The position numbers and the translations under genes are program-made. Positions 30,694 to 38,702 of a DNA stretch of 64,000 bases are shown piece after piece; position 1 is the first letter of the stretch, and each line of letters opens with the position of its first letter. The DNA comes from JALZKA01 sp963717635 (GTDB lineage Bacteria > Actinomycetota > Thermoleophilia > Solirubrobacterales > 70-9), in contig OY970347.1 in NCBI GenBank assembly GCA_963717635.1, positions 1,364,001 through 1,428,000 of the forward strand, in the 5' to 3' direction. The notes under the pieces were generated by a model. That model saw nothing but the letters and a program-made list of their open reading frames with translations. It was not told the DNA's origin and did not search any database.

Positions 30694-31571
30694 CCCTTCT
30701 CGAACCAGGACCGGCGCTGCTCGGAGGTGCCGTGGGTGAAGCTGTCCGGGTTGATCTGCTGGCCGGCCTGCTCCTGGAGGCGATCGTCGCCGACGGCCTC
30801 CGACGCGTTGAACGCCTCCTCGAGGTCGCCCTCCTCGAGGTCGCCCTCGGCGAACACGGTCGCCGCCCAGACGCCCGCATAGCAGTCCGCCTGAAGCTCG
30901 GTCCGCACCGATAGCTCGTTTGCCTCGTCGGGCTCGGAGCGCTGCAGGTCCGTGACCTCGGCGTTGGTGCCGTCCACGTTCTGGACGTGGTGGCCCATCT
31001 CGTGGGCGATCACGTAGGCCCAGGCGAAGTCGCCCTTGGCGCCGAGCTGGCGCTCCATGTCCTTGTAGAACGTGAGGTCGAGATACACGCGGGCATCCGC
31101 GGGGCAGTAGAAGGGCCCGACCGCTGAGGTCGCGTTGCCGCAGCCGTCGGTGCTGACGCCCTGCGAGTAGAGGACGAGCTTGGCGTCCTCCCATTGCTTG
31201 CCGGCGGCTTCGAACGAGGCGTCCCAGGTGTTCTGAGCGTCGGAGAACACGGCGGACGAGAAATCCTTCAGGTCCTTCTGGGGGTCCTCGTCCGGGGGCA
31301 GCGGCTGGGGGTCGTCGGCGCTCGGCGGGACCGCGCCCGGCCCCAGGATCGAACCGAGGTCAAAGCCCGTGCCGCCGTTGCCGCACATCTGCAAGCCGAC
31401 GACGACCAGCAGGATGACGAGCCCGAGGCCGCCGCCGACGCCACCGGCGCCCATCGGGATCGGCAGGCCCCCGATGCCGCCACCCGCGCGTCCGCCGCCT
31501 CGGGGCGGCTCGGCGCCCCGAATGTCGATGACGTCGCCCCTGTCCTTCTTGCCGGGCCGCCTCCACTTCAT
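30639..31571 (-). CDS. Neutral zinc metallopeptidase (YpfJ family)
   Basis: The 310-residue protein has a cytoplasmic N-terminal stretch rich in Gly and Arg, one membrane segment (GLGLVILLVVVGLQM) and an extracytoplasmic peptidase domain with the zinc motif HEMGHHVQ, preceded by FYCPADARVYLDLTFYKDM, and a third ligand in ELQADCYAGVW. Cys residues in the domain may form disulfides. The ATG at 31571 is supported by TAGGCT ending 8 bases upstream; the frame continues upstream to 31679 but without a promoter in register. The target is not known. The 3' end overlaps the convergent coiled-coil gene. Confidence 0.88.
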   Translation of the reverse strand: MKWRRPGKKDRGDVIDIRGAEPPRGGGRAGGGIGGLPIPMGAGGVGGGLGLVILLVVVGLQMCGNGGTGFDLGSILGPGAVPPSADDPQPLPPDEDPQKDLKDFSSAVFSDAQNTWDASFEAAGKQWEDAKLVLYSQGVSTDGCGNATSAVGPFYCPADARVYLDLTFYKDMERQLGAKGDFAWAYVIAHEMGHHVQNVDGTNAEVTDLQRSEPDEANELSVRTELQADCYAGVWAATVFAEGDLEEGDLEEAFNASEAVGDDRLQEQAGQQINPDSFTHGTSEQRRSWFEKGYSSADPASCDTFSPDEA

Positions 31572-31579
31572 CGCTGGGC

Positions 31580-31585
31580 AGCCTA
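31580..31585 (-). promoter_or_regulatory. -10 box TAGGCT of the metallopeptidase gene
   Basis: On the minus strand TAGGCT (31585 to 31580) ends 8 bases before ATG 31571. It fixes the start, since the longer open frame would run through this box. Confidence 0.45.
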
Positions 31586-31702
31586 TCCCGAAGGGGGAAC
31601 GGCTTTGTGCAGATCGGATAACGCGCGTCAAGCCCGCAGGAGCCGGAGCGTGAGGCGCGTAAGCCCCCGCACGGGACAACGAGACAAGGAGCCGTTTCAG
31701 AC

Positions 31703-32539
31703 ATGGACTTTCGTACCGGAGTGGGGGCTAGGGGAAGACTTGCGTGCGCGTGCGCCGCGATCGTCGCGGGGGCGATCGGCGGCCACGCCAGCCCCGCCCA
31801 CGCCGCGCTTCCGCACGTCGTCCAGCCGGGGGAGACCCTGTGGTCGATCTCGGCGGCCAACAACCTGACGACCCGCACCGTCGCCGTGTTCAACGGCCTG
31901 GCGGAGGACGCGATGGTGGTCGAGGGCCAGACCGTCAACGTGCCGACCGTGGACGAGGGCGCCGCTGCGCTGGCGTCCGCCGGGGTTTCGACAGCCGGCA
32001 GCCCCACATCGGCTCCCGCCGCCGGGAGCCACCTGGTGGTTTGGGGCGAATCGCTCTCCTCCGTGGCGGCGGCGAATGGAATCTCGATCGATTCGCTGGC
32101 GGCAGCCAACGGCCTGGCCTCGGACGCCTACCTGATCGAGGGCCAGGCGATCAGCATCCCCGCGGCGGGTTCCTCGAGCTCGACCGCCGGGCTCGGCCAC
32201 ATCCCCTCGCCCTACGGCGAGCTTCATCTGGACCCGGCTGCCGCCGACTCCTGGAACGCGATGCGCGAGGACTCGTCCGTGAACTACGGCGTCGACCTCT
32301 ATCCCGGCGGTCCCGCGTCCGCGTACCGGACCACGGAGCAGCAGCAGGAGCTCTACGACCTCTATCTCTCCGGCCAGGGCGCACCAGCGAACCCGCCCGG
32401 CACCAGCTCGCACGAGAGCGGCGCGGCCGTCGACGTGGCGGAGCCGGCGATGCGCGACGTGATCGACCAGATTGGCGGCGGCTACGGCTGGAGCGGCACG
32501 ATCCCGTCGGAATGGTGGCACGTGCAGTACGGGTGGTGA
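31703..32539 (+). CDS. Exported LysM/VanY-type D-Ala-D-Ala carboxypeptidase
   Basis: The 278-residue product has an N-terminal signal peptide (LACACAAIVAGAIGGHASPAHA, cleavage likely after AHA), two LysM peptidoglycan-binding modules (HVVQPGETLWSISAANNL near residue 38 and HLVVWGESLSSVAAANGI near residue 110), and a C-terminal M15-type peptidase domain with SSHESGAAVD and EWWHVQYG carrying the zinc ligands. It should act outside the membrane on cell-wall peptides. The ATG has AAGGAG 11 bases upstream, so its mRNA is leadered, unlike its neighbours. Confidence 0.92.
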   Translation: MDFRTGVGARGRLACACAAIVAGAIGGHASPAHAALPHVVQPGETLWSISAANNLTTRTVAVFNGLAEDAMVVEGQTVNVPTVDEGAAALASAGVSTAGSPTSAPAAGSHLVVWGESLSSVAAANGISIDSLAAANGLASDAYLIEGQAISIPAAGSSSSTAGLGHIPSPYGELHLDPAAADSWNAMREDSSVNYGVDLYPGGPASAYRTTEQQQELYDLYLSGQGAPANPPGTSSHESGAAVDVAEPAMRDVIDQIGGGYGWSGTIPSEWWHVQYGW

Positions 32540-32559
32540 CGGCCGCTTCGCGCGAGAAG

Positions 32560-32632
32560 CGCGCCCGGCAGGATTCGAACCTGCGACTTCCGCCTCCGGA
32601 GGGCGGCGCTCTATCCACTGAGCTACGGGCGC
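32560..32632 (-). tRNA. tRNA-Arg (anticodon CCG)
   Basis: The 73-base gene folds as a complete cloverleaf: acceptor GCGCCCG/CGGGCGC, D arm GCTC/GAGC, anticodon stem CCGCC/GGCGG with loop CTCCGGA giving anticodon CCG, and T arm GCAGG/CCTGC with TTCGAAT. It reads CGG codons. The 3' CCA is not encoded. A TAGACT box (32643-32648, minus) lies 10 bases upstream. After the 3' end, CGCTTC/GAAGCG forms a small hairpin overlapping the end of the LysM gene region. Confidence 0.96.
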
Positions 32633-32654
32633 GGAGCGATTCAGTCTAGGCGGC

Positions 32655-32660
32655 TACGGT
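32655..32660 (+). promoter_or_regulatory. -10 box TACGGT of the RNase Z gene
   Basis: TACGGT ends 7 bases before the ATG at 32668. It is back-to-back with the tRNA-Arg promoter, with only 6 bases between the two -10 boxes. Confidence 0.4.
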
Positions 32661-32667
32661 TGCCCCG

Positions 32668-33636
32668 ATGGATCTCGACGTCGTCTTCCTTGGCACCGGT
32701 GGGTCGGTGCCGACCGCCCGGCGGGCGACCGCCTGCGTGCTGGTGCGGGCCGGCGGCGAGCGGCTGCTGTTCGATTGCGGCGAGGGATCGCAACGGCAGA
32801 TGCAGCGCTCGACCGGGCTCGTTCAGGTCGACGAGATCTACCTGACCCACTACCACGCCGACCACTACCTCGGCCTGCCGGGGTTGCTGAAGACATACGA
32901 GCTGAACGACCGCGAGGCGCCGCTGCGCGTGCTTGGCCCACCCGGGTTGCGCGACCTGTTCGAGGCCCTGCGCCGGATTACGGGGCGGCTGCGGTTTCCG
33001 CTCGAGTTGGTCGAGCTGGGGGAGGCCGATCCGGTTCGCCACGACACGTACGAGGTCCGCCCGTTCGCGGTCGACCACCGCGTCCGCGCCTACGGCTACG
33101 CCCTGGTCGAGGACGAGCGGCCCGGCCGGTTCGATCCGCAGGAGGCCGCGCGCCTGGGAGTCGCGGAAGGACCCGACTACGCGCGCCTGCAGGCCGGCGA
33201 GAGCGTCGCCGGCGCCGACGGGCCCGTCGGGCCGGCTCAGGTGATGGGCGAAGCGCGGGCCGGGCGCAAGGTCGTGCTCACCGGCGACACGGCGCCGTGC
33301 GAGATGACGCGCATCGCGGCTCACGAGGCCGAGCTGTTGGTCCACGACGCGAGCTTCGCCGACGAGGAGCTGGCGAGGGCGGGGGAGACCGCGCACTCGA
33401 CCGCACGACAAGCCGCGCGCCTTGCCCGCGAGGCGCAGGTGAAGGCGCTTGCCCTGGTCCACATCTCCTCGCGCTACCACGTGGGCGCGGTGCTCGACGA
33501 GGCGCGTGCCGAGTTCCCCGCCGCGGTCGCGCCCCGCGACTTCGACCTGATCGAGATCCCGTTCCCGGAGCGCGGCGACCCCCGCCTGGTCGAGAACGGC
33601 GCCCGCGAGCGGCCGGAGGCCGAGCCCGCCGTCTAA
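32668..33636 (+). CDS. rnz: Ribonuclease Z
   Basis: RNase Z cuts the 3' trailer from tRNA precursors after the discriminator base. The 322-residue metallo-beta-lactamase-fold enzyme has FLGTGGSVPT at the N-terminus, the zinc motif THYHADHYLGLPG near residue 61, the conserved LTGDTAPC, HDASFADEE and an HxS segment (HISSRYH). GPPGL and the YxLVE-type residues are those of the bacterial short form. It is divergent from tRNA-Arg, which lacks an encoded CCA and is therefore a natural substrate. Its stop TAA overlaps the stop of the convergent hydrolase gene. Confidence 0.93.
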   Translation: MDLDVVFLGTGGSVPTARRATACVLVRAGGERLLFDCGEGSQRQMQRSTGLVQVDEIYLTHYHADHYLGLPGLLKTYELNDREAPLRVLGPPGLRDLFEALRRITGRLRFPLELVELGEADPVRHDTYEVRPFAVDHRVRAYGYALVEDERPGRFDPQEAARLGVAEGPDYARLQAGESVAGADGPVGPAQVMGEARAGRKVVLTGDTAPCEMTRIAAHEAELLVHDASFADEELARAGETAHSTARQAARLAREAQVKALALVHISSRYHVGAVLDEARAEFPAAVAPRDFDLIEIPFPERGDPRLVENGARERPEAEPAV

Positions 33637-34568
33637 CCGAGCGGTGCCGCCAGGTCCGCGATCGCCTGGCCAACCTCGGCCGGGTGGTCCTCCTGCAGGA
33701 AGTGCTTGGCGGGGAGCATGATCGCGTCCTCGAGCCCGAGGACTCTCCGGGCACTCTCGAGCTTGTCGAGACCCAGCGCCGGATCGCGCTCGCCCCAGAC
33801 CAGCCGCGCCGGGTAGGTACGGGCCGCAAGGCCCTCGTGGAAGAAGCGTTCCTTCTCCTCCGTCAGCTCGAAGCCGCGCATGATCTTCAGGAACGCGCGG
33901 CCACGGTCGCGCAGGCGCAGCAGGGCCACGTGCGCATAGATATCGGACCGGGGAACCAGCGCCCGCTCGGCGATCCCGACCCCGTAGAAGATCTCCGAGA
34001 AGAGAAACCGCGGCGACGCTCGCAGCCACACCTCGCCGACACCGCGAATCGAGAACGGATGCATCGGCCAGGGGCGGCGGAAGCCGGCGACGTCCACCAG
34101 CGTGTTGAGCACGGTCAGCGATAGCACCCGGTCGGGGTTGCGAATCGCCCACTCAAACCCCACCGGCCCGCCGATGTCGTGGACGACGAGGTGGACGCGG
34201 TCAAGCCCAAGGGCGTCGATCGCCTGACCGGTCCACGCCGCTAGCCCGGACCACGAGTAGTCGATGTCCTCCGGTCGCCCGGCCAGGCCCATGCCCGGAA
34301 AGTCGAATGCGGTCGCGCGCAGTCCCTCGTCGGCCAGGATCGGGATGACCTTGCGATAGAGGAAGGACGAGGTCGGAACGCCGTGCAACAGCACGACGTC
34401 GGCGCCTTCCCCGCTTTGGCGCGCGAAACTGCTGACGCCGCCGGCGTCGAACAGGAATCCCGCCGCGCTGTGACGCGCGATCGCCTCGTTGACGTCGCGG
34501 TCGATCTGACGCAGCCGGCTCGGGTCGCGGACCGGGCGGTGCGGCATCGGGATGCGGCGCTCGCTCAT
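33633..34568 (-). CDS. Alpha/beta-hydrolase of the haloalkane-dehalogenase clan
   Basis: The 311-residue protein has HGVPTSSFLYRKVIP, the nucleophile region VVHDIGGPVG with an Asp nucleophile, a cap domain, WGERDPALG, and the His in HFLQEDHPAEV; this is the layout of haloalkane dehalogenases. Two residues that hold the halide in characterised enzymes are changed: Asn in HGNP is Val here, and the Trp after the nucleophile is Ile. Dehalogenation is therefore doubtful; a related hydrolase is safer. ATG 34568 or ATG 34580 may be the start. The stop is shared with RNase Z in CTAA. Confidence 0.8.
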   Translation of the reverse strand: MSERRIPMPHRPVRDPSRLRQIDRDVNEAIARHSAAGFLFDAGGVSSFARQSGEGADVVLLHGVPTSSFLYRKVIPILADEGLRATAFDFPGMGLAGRPEDIDYSWSGLAAWTGQAIDALGLDRVHLVVHDIGGPVGFEWAIRNPDRVLSLTVLNTLVDVAGFRRPWPMHPFSIRGVGEVWLRASPRFLFSEIFYGVGIAERALVPRSDIYAHVALLRLRDRGRAFLKIMRGFELTEEKERFFHEGLAARTYPARLVWGERDPALGLDKLESARRVLGLEDAIMLPAKHFLQEDHPAEVGQAIADLAAPLG

Positions 34569-34624
34569 CGCCGCGATCATCGCAAGCTGCGGGATTCGCT
34601 GCCCCCGCGCGCCGTCGCCGTTGC

Positions 34625-34630
34625 TAGCCT
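34625..34630 (+). promoter_or_regulatory. -10 box TAGCCT of the pyrimidine operon
   Basis: TAGCCT here predicts a transcript start near 34637 and a 46-base leader before pyrR. Unlike most genes in this window, this transcript has a leader, and it contains the regulatory hairpin at 34652-34672. Confidence 0.45.
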
Positions 34631-34651
34631 GAGTCGCGTCGGTTCCTTTAA

Positions 34652-34672
34652 CCCGGTCCGGAGAGACCAGGA
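34652..34672 (+). promoter_or_regulatory. PyrR-binding loop in the pyr operon leader
   Basis: GGTC (34655-34658) and GACC (34665-34668) enclose the hexaloop CGGAGA, and CC (34653-34654) pairs with GG (34670-34671) past a bulged A. This fits the known PyrR anti-antiterminator loop (consensus around UCCAGAGAGGCU). The pyrR ribosome-binding site AGGAAGG begins at 34669, inside the 3' side. Binding of PyrR with UMP should block translation, as described for mycobacteria. Confidence 0.75.
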
Positions 34673-34682
34673 AGGGGCGCGC

Positions 34683-35270
34683 ATGAGCAACACGGAGAAG
34701 GTCGTCCTCGACCGCGAGGATCTGCGGCGCACGCTGGTGCGCATCGCTCACGAGATCGTCGAGAAGAACGCCGCCGAGGCGCTCGCGATCGTCGGGATCC
34801 ACACGCGCGGGGCGATCCTGGCCGAACGCATCCACACGCTGGTCGGCGAGCTGACGGGCGAGACGATTCCGCTCGGCGACCTGGACATCTCGTTCTACCG
34901 CGACGACATCGAGGCCCGCGCACCCGACGCCGCCCCGGTGGTCCTCGCCTCGCACCTGGATTTCGACCTCGAAGGGCGCACGGTCGTCCTGATCGACGAC
35001 GTGCTCTTCACCGGACGCACGGTTCGTGCGGCGATCGACGCCCTGTTCGACTACGGCCGGCCGCAGCGGGTCCAGTTGGCCGTCCTGGCCGACCGCGGCC
35101 ACCGCGAGTTGCCGATCCGCGCCGACTATGTCGGCAAGAACCTGCCGACCTCACGCGACGAACGCGTCTTCGTGCGGCTGGAGGAGCGAGACGAGCTGGA
35201 CGAGGTCGCGATCGGCCTTGGTACGGAGAGCCCGGCGGTTACGGCTGCGGGGGAGAGAGGTGAGGACTGA
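34683..35270 (+). CDS. pyrR: Pyrimidine operon regulator / uracil phosphoribosyltransferase PyrR
   Basis: PyrR binds the pyr mRNA leader when UMP is high and also has weak uracil phosphoribosyltransferase activity. The 195-residue protein has the PRPP-binding motif VVLIDDVLFTGRT with Asp105-Asp106, the IVGIHTRGA start region, and DISFYRDD. ATG 34683 is supported by AGGAAGG 7 bases upstream; an open frame continues to 34383 but runs into the divergent hydrolase gene. The C-terminal 20 residues are an Ala/Gly/Glu-rich extension. Its stop overlaps the pyrB start by one base. Confidence 0.95.
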   Translation: MSNTEKVVLDREDLRRTLVRIAHEIVEKNAAEALAIVGIHTRGAILAERIHTLVGELTGETIPLGDLDISFYRDDIEARAPDAAPVVLASHLDFDLEGRTVVLIDDVLFTGRTVRAAIDALFDYGRPQRVQLAVLADRGHRELPIRADYVGKNLPTSRDERVFVRLEERDELDEVAIGLGTESPAVTAAGERGED

Positions 35271-36241
35271 TGAGGCACCTGCTCGCGATCGAGGACCTCG
35301 ATCGTGCCGAGATCGAGCGCGTCATGGAGCGCGCGGACAGTTTCGCGGAGGTCGGCCGGCGCGATATCAAGAAGGTCCCAACCCTGCGCGGCCGCACGGT
35401 GGTCTCGCTCTTCTACGAGTCGAGCACGCGCACGAGCGCGTCGTTCGAGCTCGCGGCCAAGCGGCTCTCGGCCGACCTGATCTCGATCAAGGCCGCCGGT
35501 TCGTCCGTTGACAAGGGCGAGTCGCTGAAGGACACGATCGCCACGCTCTCGGCCTATGAGCCCGAGGCGATCATCATCCGCTCGCCGCATGCGGGCGCGG
35601 CGAAGCTGGTCGCGGGCTGGACCGAGGCCGGCGTGATCAACGCCGGCGACGGCAAGCACGAGCACCCCAGCCAGGCGCTCCTGGACGTCTACACGCTGCG
35701 CGGCCGGCTCGGCGACCTGGAGGGCAAGCGGATCTGGATCGTGGGAGACGTCCTGCACAGCCGGGTCGCCCGCTCCTGCGCGCTCGCATTCCGGATGCTG
35801 GGCGCGAAAGTCACGCTCTGCGGCCCGCCAACCCTGATCCCGCGCGGAGCGGCCACGGCCCTCGACTGCGACGTGACGCACGATATCGACGGGCTCTCGG
35901 AAGCCGACGTCGTCTACGCGCTTCGCATGCAGCACGAGCGGATGAGCGAGAGCTTCGTTCCCTCGATCCGCGAGTACACGATGCGCTTCCAGATCGACGG
36001 CCGGCGGCTCGGCCCGCGCCAGCTTCTGATGCACCCGGGACCGGTGAACCGGGGCGTCGAGCTCGCACCCGACGTGATCGACGGCCCCAACTCGCTGATC
36101 ACCGAGCAGGTGCGCAGCGGCCTGGTCGTGCGGATGGCGATCCTCTACGAACTGCTGGCCGGCGGCGAGCGCCCGCGCGGTGCCCGGCTCCCGGATGACG
36201 CCGAGTTGCCCGCGCCGACGCCGATTGGGGAGCCCGCGTGA
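35270..36241 (+). CDS. pyrB: Aspartate carbamoyltransferase catalytic subunit
   Basis: PyrB makes N-carbamoylaspartate, the first committed pyrimidine step. The 323-residue protein has the carbamoyl-phosphate motif STRTSASFELA, the HPSQALLD segment and the C-terminal HPGPVNRGVEL. No regulatory PyrI gene is adjacent, which fits unregulated trimers of this subfamily. The ATG shares a base with the pyrR stop (TGATG). Its stop overlaps pyrC as GTGA. Confidence 0.96.
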   Translation: MRHLLAIEDLDRAEIERVMERADSFAEVGRRDIKKVPTLRGRTVVSLFYESSTRTSASFELAAKRLSADLISIKAAGSSVDKGESLKDTIATLSAYEPEAIIIRSPHAGAAKLVAGWTEAGVINAGDGKHEHPSQALLDVYTLRGRLGDLEGKRIWIVGDVLHSRVARSCALAFRMLGAKVTLCGPPTLIPRGAATALDCDVTHDIDGLSEADVVYALRMQHERMSESFVPSIREYTMRFQIDGRRLGPRQLLMHPGPVNRGVELAPDVIDGPNSLITEQVRSGLVVRMAILYELLAGGERPRGARLPDDAELPAPTPIGEPA

Positions 36242-37587
36242 GGGCGGTCTCCTCACTCGACTGGCGCGGGGCCGGCGCGGTGCCCGAGCGGGACCTGGTC
36301 CTTCGCAACGCGACCGTGCTCGACCCGCGGGCCGGGATCGAAGGGCCCCACGACGTCGTCATCCGTGAGGGCCGGATCGCGGAGCTCGCCGCACCGGGCG
36401 CCGGCGCCGGTGAAGCGGAGGTGATCGAGGCCGACGGGCTGCACGCCGTACCGGCCTTCTTCGACCCCCACGTCCACCTGCGGACACCGGGCCGCGAGGA
36501 CAAGGAGGACATCGAGACCGGCACCCGGGCCGCCGCGGCCGGCGGCTATTGCGGCGTCCTGGCGATGGCCAACACCGAGCCGCCGGTGGATACGCCCGCG
36601 GCGATCGAGTCGCTGCGCGAGCGTGCCGGTGCCGACGCCTGCCTGCCAACCGGCTTCCTGGCCACGGTCACCCGCGGGATGCGCGGCGACGAGCTGACCG
36701 ACATGGCCGAGCTGGCCGACGCCGGCGCGGTCGGGTTCTCAGATGACGGGCTTCCAATCCGCAGCGCCCGGGTGATGCGCCGCGCGCTTCAGTATCAGTC
36801 GCTGGCCGGCGCCCAGATCGCGCTGCACGAGGAGGATCCAGAGCTCTCGGGCGGCGGCGTCATGCACGAGGGCGAGGTCTCGGCGCTGCTCGGGATGGAG
36901 GGCGTGCCCGCCGTGTCGGAGTCGACGATCATCGCGCGCGATTGTGCGCTCGCAGTGTTCGAGGGCGCGCGCATCCACGTCCAGCACCTCTCCGCCCGCG
37001 AGTCGGTCGAGGTCGTAGCGCGGGCCAGGGAGGCGGGCGTGGCGATCACCTGCGAGGCGACGCCCCATCATCTGACCCTGACCGACGAGGAGGTCCGCAG
37101 CCTCGACGCCCGCTTCAAGATGAACCCGCCGCTGCGAGGCGAATCGGACCGACAGGCCCTGATCGATGCCGTGCGGTCCGGCCTGATCGATTGCATCGCC
37201 ACCGACCACGCGCCCCACTCGCCCGACGAGAAGGAGGTGCCCTTCGAACAGGCGGCGATGGGCGTCACCGGCCTCGAAACGGCCTTTGCGGCGATCTACA
37301 CCGACCTGGTGCTCCCTGGAATCCTCGACCTGGCGACGGTGATCGACCGGATGAGCGCCGGTGCCGCAGCCTTCGGGTTCGAATTGCCGGGCCTTGCCCC
37401 GGGTGCCGAGGCCAACGTCGCCCTGCTTGACCTCGAGGCCGAGTGGGAGCCGGGAGTCGACGGCTGGGAGAGCCGCTCGGCCAACTCCTGCTTCGCCGGG
37501 CGCAAGCTGCGCGGCCGGCCGCTGATGACCGTCGCCGCGGGGCACGTCGCCTACCGGCAGCGGAGCTTCGCAATGGGGGTTGCTTGA
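36238..37587 (+). CDS. pyrC: Dihydroorotase
   Basis: PyrC closes carbamoylaspartate to dihydroorotate. The 449-residue type I dihydroorotase has the zinc motif FFDPHVHLRTPG, the conserved Asp/His region TDHAPHSPDEK and the PPLR segment of the substrate-binding loop. A GTG overlapping the pyrB stop as GTGA is taken as the start; GTG 36280, 14 codons later, would bring the N-terminus closer to the family norm (starting PERDLVLRNA). The metal-bridging Lys is not evident from position alone. Confidence 0.94.
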   Translation: MRAVSSLDWRGAGAVPERDLVLRNATVLDPRAGIEGPHDVVIREGRIAELAAPGAGAGEAEVIEADGLHAVPAFFDPHVHLRTPGREDKEDIETGTRAAAAGGYCGVLAMANTEPPVDTPAAIESLRERAGADACLPTGFLATVTRGMRGDELTDMAELADAGAVGFSDDGLPIRSARVMRRALQYQSLAGAQIALHEEDPELSGGGVMHEGEVSALLGMEGVPAVSESTIIARDCALAVFEGARIHVQHLSARESVEVVARAREAGVAITCEATPHHLTLTDEEVRSLDARFKMNPPLRGESDRQALIDAVRSGLIDCIATDHAPHSPDEKEVPFEQAAMGVTGLETAFAAIYTDLVLPGILDLATVIDRMSAGAAAFGFELPGLAPGAEANVALLDLEAEWEPGVDGWESRSANSCFAGRKLRGRPLMTVAAGHVAYRQRSFAMGVA

Positions 37588-38702
37588 TGACCGCCGGCTA
37601 CGTCCTGCTCGAGGACGGCACCCGGTTCGATGGGGAGCTGTGCGGAGCCGAGGGCGAGCCCGTCACCGGCGAGGTCGTCTTCAACACGGCGATGACCGGC
37701 TACCAGGAGTCGATGACCGACCCCTCGTACGCGGGCCAGCTGATCACCTTCACCTACCCGATGATCGGGAACTACGGCGTCGCTGCCGAGGCGATGGAGT
37801 CGGACCGGATCCACGCCCGCGCCGCGATCATGCGCGACGCCCGCAATTCCGAGGACGCCGCCAGCGCCGAGGGCGGCTGGCTGGACTGGCTGCGCGACTG
37901 CGGCGCCCCGGCGATCACCGGCGCCGACACTCGGGCGCTCGTCCGCCACATCCGCGACGAGGGGGCGATGCGCGGCGGCGTCTTCGCGGCGGACATCGCC
38001 ATGGATGAGGCCCGCGAGTTGATCGGCGCCGAGCCCTCGATGCAGGGCGCCGACCTGGCACGAACAGTCAGTCCCGACTCGCCCGTCGAACTCGAAGGCG
38101 ACGGCCCGCACGTGGTCGCACTCGACACCGGCATCAAGCTCTCGATCCTGCGCCAGTTCCGCGCGCGCGGCGCGCGGGTGACGCTGCTGCCCTGCACTGC
38201 CTCGTCGCAAGAGGTGCTCGGCCGCGACCCCGACCTGGTGTTCCTCGCGAACGGGCCCGGCGACCCGGCCGCACTCGACTACGTCGTCGACAACGTGCGC
38301 GAGCTCGTCGGCCGCAGGCCGATCGTGGGCATCTGCCTCGGCCACCAGCTCCTCTGCCGCGCGGTCGGGCTCGACACGTTCAAGCTCCCGTTTGGCCACC
38401 GCGGGGCCAACCACCCGGTCAAGGAGCTCGAGACCGGTCGGATCGAGATCACCTCGCAGAACCACGGCTTCGCCGTAGGGACGCCGGACGGCTCGGGCCG
38501 CATCGAGGGCGACGAGCCGGTGCGCTGGGACACCGACTTCGGCGCCTGCGAGCTCTCGCACCTGAATCTGTATGACCGCACGGTCGAGGGCCTGGTCCTC
38601 AAGGACGTGCCCGCCCGCACCGTCCAGTACCACCCCGAAGCCGGTCCCGGCCCGCACGACGCACGGCACCTGTTCGACGAGTTCCTGGAGCTGGCGGCGT
38701 GA
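37587..38702 (+). CDS. carA: Carbamoyl-phosphate synthase small subunit
   Basis: CarA hydrolyses glutamine and passes ammonia to CarB. The 371-residue protein has the N-terminal domain with FNTAMTGYQESMTDPSYAGQ and FTYPMIGNYG, and a class I glutaminase domain with nucleophile Cys250 in VGICLGHQLL, ASQEVLGRDPD-like linker and YHPEAGPGPHD carrying the His-Glu pair. ATG 37587 shares a base with the pyrC stop. The next start codon overlaps its stop as GTGA; carB itself is separated from it by two inserted small genes. Confidence 0.95.
   Translation: MTAGYVLLEDGTRFDGELCGAEGEPVTGEVVFNTAMTGYQESMTDPSYAGQLITFTYPMIGNYGVAAEAMESDRIHARAAIMRDARNSEDAASAEGGWLDWLRDCGAPAITGADTRALVRHIRDEGAMRGGVFAADIAMDEARELIGAEPSMQGADLARTVSPDSPVELEGDGPHVVALDTGIKLSILRQFRARGARVTLLPCTASSQEVLGRDPDLVFLANGPGDPAALDYVVDNVRELVGRRPIVGICLGHQLLCRAVGLDTFKLPFGHRGANHPVKELETGRIEITSQNHGFAVGTPDGSGRIEGDEPVRWDTDFGACELSHLNLYDRTVEGLVLKDVPARTVQYHPEAGPGPHDARHLFDEFLELAA

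Noticed and set aside
32560..32632. tRNA-Arg as an integration site for a mobile element
   Set aside because: There is no integrase, no repeated tRNA 3' end nearby and no change in composition or gene type on either side.
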